Origin: an uncultured Clostridia bacterium
GTDB lineage: Bacteria; Bacillota; Clostridia; Oscillospirales; CAG-272
Length of the DNA stretch: 8,198 nucleotides
NCBI GenBank assembly: GCA_947627815.1
Contig: CANQXN010000074.1
Coordinates: 1 to 8,198 of the forward strand
Direction of reading: 5' to 3'
The stretch's first letter is position 1. Every line of letters starts with the position of its first letter. The notes under the pieces were generated by a model. That model ran no database searches. It was not told the DNA's origin and was given only the letters and a program-made list of their open reading frames with translations. Both the position numbers and the translations under genes were made by a program. Below, piece by piece: positions 6,385-8,198 of this stretch.

Positions 6385-6402
6385 ACCTCTACACAGAGAG
6401 GT
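6385..6402 (+). promoter_or_regulatory. Leader hairpin overlapping the ribosome binding site of the second XRE gene
   Basis: ACCTCT (6385-6390) is perfectly complementary to AGAGGT (6397-6402), which is the apparent Shine-Dalgarno sequence five bases before the ATG at 6408. Folding would partly hide that site. A second in-frame ATG at 6420 has GGAG (6410-6413) outside the hairpin, so two starts could be used to different degrees. Confidence 0.4.
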
Positions 6403-6407
6403 ACAGA

Positions 6408-7610
6408 ATGGAGTATCGTATGAAATTGAATTTAGGAAATCAAATCCGCGCCAATCGCCGACGCATGAATCTTACGCAAGAACAATTAGCGGAAAAATTC
6501 GGAACCTCGCCGCAAGCCATTTCCCGATGGGAAATGGGGGCAACCTACCCTGACATCGAAATGCTGCCGATGATCGCCTCCTTTTTTGACATGTCAGTGG
6601 ACGCGTTGCTTGGCGTTACCGAGGATGAAAAGAAAGCCTATTGTGTAAAGCTCCAACAGGCCTTTGAGGTTGCCGTCCGTGCGAAAGACATTCCGAAAAC
6701 CGTCGAGATGATGCGGGAAATCCGTCGCAATCTCAGAGAGTATCATGCTTACTGGTTTTGGGGATTGTATCACGAGATCTGGAAAGTTCGCTTGTTTTGC
6801 GACGGAAAAATTCTTGACGAAATGCGCCTTTTGGCAGAAGAAACCTTCAATGTATGTCCCAAGGACGATCATTATGCGGTGATTGAATGGATGTCGTACA
6901 TGGAAGATGACGAGCATATCGACGCCTTTTTGGACGCCTACGCCAGCCGCGAAGATATGGCGCGTTCCAGCTTATTGTTCCGAAGATACAAAATGCGCGA
7001 GGAGCTTGACAAGATTGAACCTGTCAGACAGTATATTTTATGGATGGAGCTTTCGCATATCATATCCGCTGCCAATGACTGGCAAGTCTATCTCTGCAAG
7101 GATCCCCATCACTTTCTGTGGTTTTGCCAAACGCAGCTCACCTATCTCAATGCGATAAACAATTTATCTCCCGACAAGAAACACAAAATCAGCGGCGGTG
7201 ACAGCCCCGATTTGTGGTGTGAGGAAAGAATACAACTGGGAATCCGTTATACAGCGTCGCTGGCAAAACTCGGAAAAATGAAGGAAGCGTATGATGCTTT
7301 TGAAGACACGATTCGTGTGATAGAACTGATGATGTCTATCACCGATGACGAGTTCAGAATCGGCTGTTCGTCGCCCGCGTTAGAAGGATTTACGCTAGAA
7401 GCCAAAATTCATTGGCTTGAGAAGGATGGGAAAGAATACAAAGAAATCAGTATGCAGCATCAGGAATGGTGGAACTGGATCGTTCCGCTTGACTATCAAA
7501 AAGCCTTCCAACACGCTTGGTTTGACAGCATGAGAGCCGATGAACGCTTTGACGCCCTTTTTGAGAGATTGGAGAAATGTGTGGTATACAGAGAAGCAAA
7601 AAGGAGTTAA
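6408..7610 (+). CDS. XRE-family transcriptional regulator with TPR-like C-terminal domain (second of two)
   Basis: This 400-residue protein has the same plan as the preceding gene. Residues 12-68 are a Cro/C1-type helix-turn-helix (RRRMNLTQEQLAEKFGTS, PQAISRWEMGATYPDIEMLP, ending DALLGV), followed by about 330 helical residues with TPR-like character. The C-terminal part is unusually rich in Trp and aromatic residues (YHAYWFWGLYHEIW near 114-127, HQEWWNWIV near 354-362), which may line a ligand pocket. The HTH resembles that of the upstream protein, but the C-terminal halves differ, so the two are unlikely to be a recent duplication. Translation could begin at 6408 or at 6420 (M5). It has its own promoter and repeat-type candidate operator. 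The ligand and target genes are unknown; nothing obviously peptide-like is encoded between the two genes. Confidence 0.88.
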   Translation: MEYRMKLNLGNQIRANRRRMNLTQEQLAEKFGTSPQAISRWEMGATYPDIEMLPMIASFFDMSVDALLGVTEDEKKAYCVKLQQAFEVAVRAKDIPKTVEMMREIRRNLREYHAYWFWGLYHEIWKVRLFCDGKILDEMRLLAEETFNVCPKDDHYAVIEWMSYMEDDEHIDAFLDAYASREDMARSSLLFRRYKMREELDKIEPVRQYILWMELSHIISAANDWQVYLCKDPHHFLWFCQTQLTYLNAINNLSPDKKHKISGGDSPDLWCEERIQLGIRYTASLAKLGKMKEAYDAFEDTIRVIELMMSITDDEFRIGCSSPALEGFTLEAKIHWLEKDGKEYKEISMQHQEWWNWIVPLDYQKAFQHAWFDSMRADERFDALFERLEKCVVYREAKRS

Positions 7611-7637
7611 CGGTTAGTTAGGATACTCAAATAAAAC

Positions 7638-7686
7638 AAATCATCCGAACAACTCTCCAGATAAGAGAATGTACAAATGATTTTTT
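7638..7686 (+). terminator. Weak hairpin terminator after the second XRE gene
   Basis: AAATCAT (7638-7644) pairs with ATGATTT (7677-7683), enclosing a smaller CTCT/AGAG hairpin (7653-7656 / 7664-7667), and a run of six T (7681-7686) follows. The stem is A/T-rich and its loop long, so this is a plausible but not strong terminator. The repeat array starts a few bases later. Confidence 0.45.
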
Positions 7687-7690
7687 CTAT

Positions 7691-7865
7691 GGTCGGAGTG
7701 ACAGGGGTTCTTGAACCTTGGTTGGCGGGATTATTGACAGCGTGCTGTCAACTTTACAACCGCCAACCCAGCCTTTTGCCGCTTGCGCGGCAAAACGCGA
7801 GGCTCCAACCGGGAAGTCTTCGATAAAACTACAACGGCGGGGCGTATGCCCCGCCGTTGTAGTTT
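7691..7865. repeat. 175-bp structured tandem repeat, copy 1
   Basis: This is the first unit of a direct tandem array with a period of exactly 175 bases. It contains an outer inverted repeat (GGTTGGCGG at 7720-7728 with CCGCCAACC at 7760-7768) enclosing TTGACAGC/GCTGTCAA (7734-7741 / 7744-7751). A 9-bp stem TTTTGCCGC/GCGGCAAAA (7774-7782 / 7787-7795) follows, and then an 18-bp perfect inverted repeat (7826-7843 / 7848-7865) around GTAT. The first 28 or so bases, read on the minus strand, resemble the 3' end of a tRNA. Copy 1 is the most diverged in its first third. No protein is supported on either strand. Confidence 0.93.
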
Positions 7866-8040
7866 GGTCGGAGTGACAGGATTTCTTGAACCTTGGTTGG
7901 CGGGATTACGGGCAGCGCGCCGTTAATCTTACAACCGCCAACCCAGCCTTTTGCCGCATTAGCGGCAAAACGCGAAGCTCGAACCGGGAGGTCTTCGATA
8001 AAACTACAACGGCGGGGCGTATGCCCCGCCGTTGTAGTTT
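7866..8040. repeat. 175-bp structured tandem repeat, copy 2
   Basis: This is the second full unit, identical in length to copy 1 and abutting it without a spacer. The TTTTGCCGC/GCGGCAAAA stem is at 7949-7957 / 7962-7970 with loop ATTA instead of TTGC. The 18-bp inverted repeat is at 8001-8018 / 8023-8040 with the same GTAT loop. The inner hairpin of the first element is replaced by GATT-ACGG/CCGT-t-AATC, a different sequence that is still self-complementary. Confidence 0.93.
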
Positions 8041-8198
8041 GGTCGGAGTGACAGGATTTCTGAACCTTGGTTGGCGGGATTACGGGCAGCGCGCCGTTAA
8101 TCTTACAACCGCCAACCCGGCTTTTTTGCCGTCGAAACGGCAAAAGGCGAGGCTCAAACTGGGAGGTCTTCGATAAAACTACAACGGCGGGGCGTATG
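8041..8198. repeat. 175-bp structured tandem repeat, copy 3 (cut by window edge)
   Basis: The third unit is truncated at base 158 by the window end, one base into the right arm of its 18-bp inverted repeat (left arm 8176-8193). It is close to copy 2 but lost one T near 8061 and gained extra T bases at 8122-8127. Its middle stem is TTTTGCCGT/ACGGCAAAA (8124-8132 / 8137-8145) with loop CGAA, a pair change relative to copies 1 and 2 that preserves the stem. The array may continue beyond the window. Confidence 0.93.

Noticed and set aside
7690..7717. Complete tRNA gene in the repeat units
   Set aside because: Only the 3' third resembles a tRNA. The T-loop has extra bases, and no matching 5' acceptor strand, D-arm or anticodon arm is found.
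7829..8176. Overlapping reading frames of about 100 codons on both strands across the repeat array
   Set aside because: They arise only because the 175-base period and inverted repeats keep stop codons out. They have no ribosome binding sites, and the translation simply repeats the DNA units.
7691..8198. CRISPR array as an explanation for the tandem repeats
   Set aside because: The units are 175 bp with no unique spacers of uniform length between short identical repeats, and no cas gene is in the window.

Overview
This 8.2 kb window looks like chromosomal DNA from a low-to-mid GC Firmicute, probably a gut-type Clostridia. The reasons are strong AGGAGG-type ribosome binding sites, A/T-rich sigma-A promoters with extended -10 elements, hairpin terminators with T-tails, XRE/TPR regulators and a bacterial ferritin. 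This assignment is inferred from style; the window contains no rRNA or other marker gene.

Left part (1-1930, genes on the minus strand, housekeeping in character). A BcrA-type ABC transporter ATPase runs off the left edge. It is preceded, probably in the same transcript, by a 72-residue charged coiled-coil protein, with an 11-bp hairpin between them. Next is a complete FtnA-like ferritin with every ferroxidase ligand, its own promoter and a shared bidirectional terminator.

Middle part (2010-4792, plus strand, accessory in character). A clean extended -10 promoter drives a self-inhibited (class II) Fic protein with an N-terminal helix-turn-helix. Fifty bases later comes a single-chain GmrSD-like protein (DUF262 plus HNH/DUF1524) with BrxU/SspE-like architecture. 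It is visibly more A/T-rich than its neighbours, which suggests transfer. The pair is the best candidate here for a defence module: a probable modified-DNA nuclease with a Fic AMP-transferase as possible regulator or second effector. This is an inference.

Right part (4793-7690, plus strand). After a gene-poor stretch and a strong terminator come two consecutive regulators of the same design (N-terminal XRE helix-turn-helix, long TPR-like C-terminus). Each has its own promoter and its own symmetric sites: a perfect 16-bp palindrome at the start site of the first, and inverted/direct repeats upstream of the second. The terminator before the first and the one after it share the same stem.

Right edge (7691-8198 and beyond). 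There are two full copies and one window-truncated copy of a 175-bp direct tandem repeat. Each copy carries three nested inverted repeats, including an 18-bp perfect one. On the minus strand each copy ends in a segment resembling the 3' end of a tRNA (T-arm, acceptor strand, CCA). One stem shows a compensatory base-pair change between copies. This array is not explained by any gene and is the most unusual object in the window.
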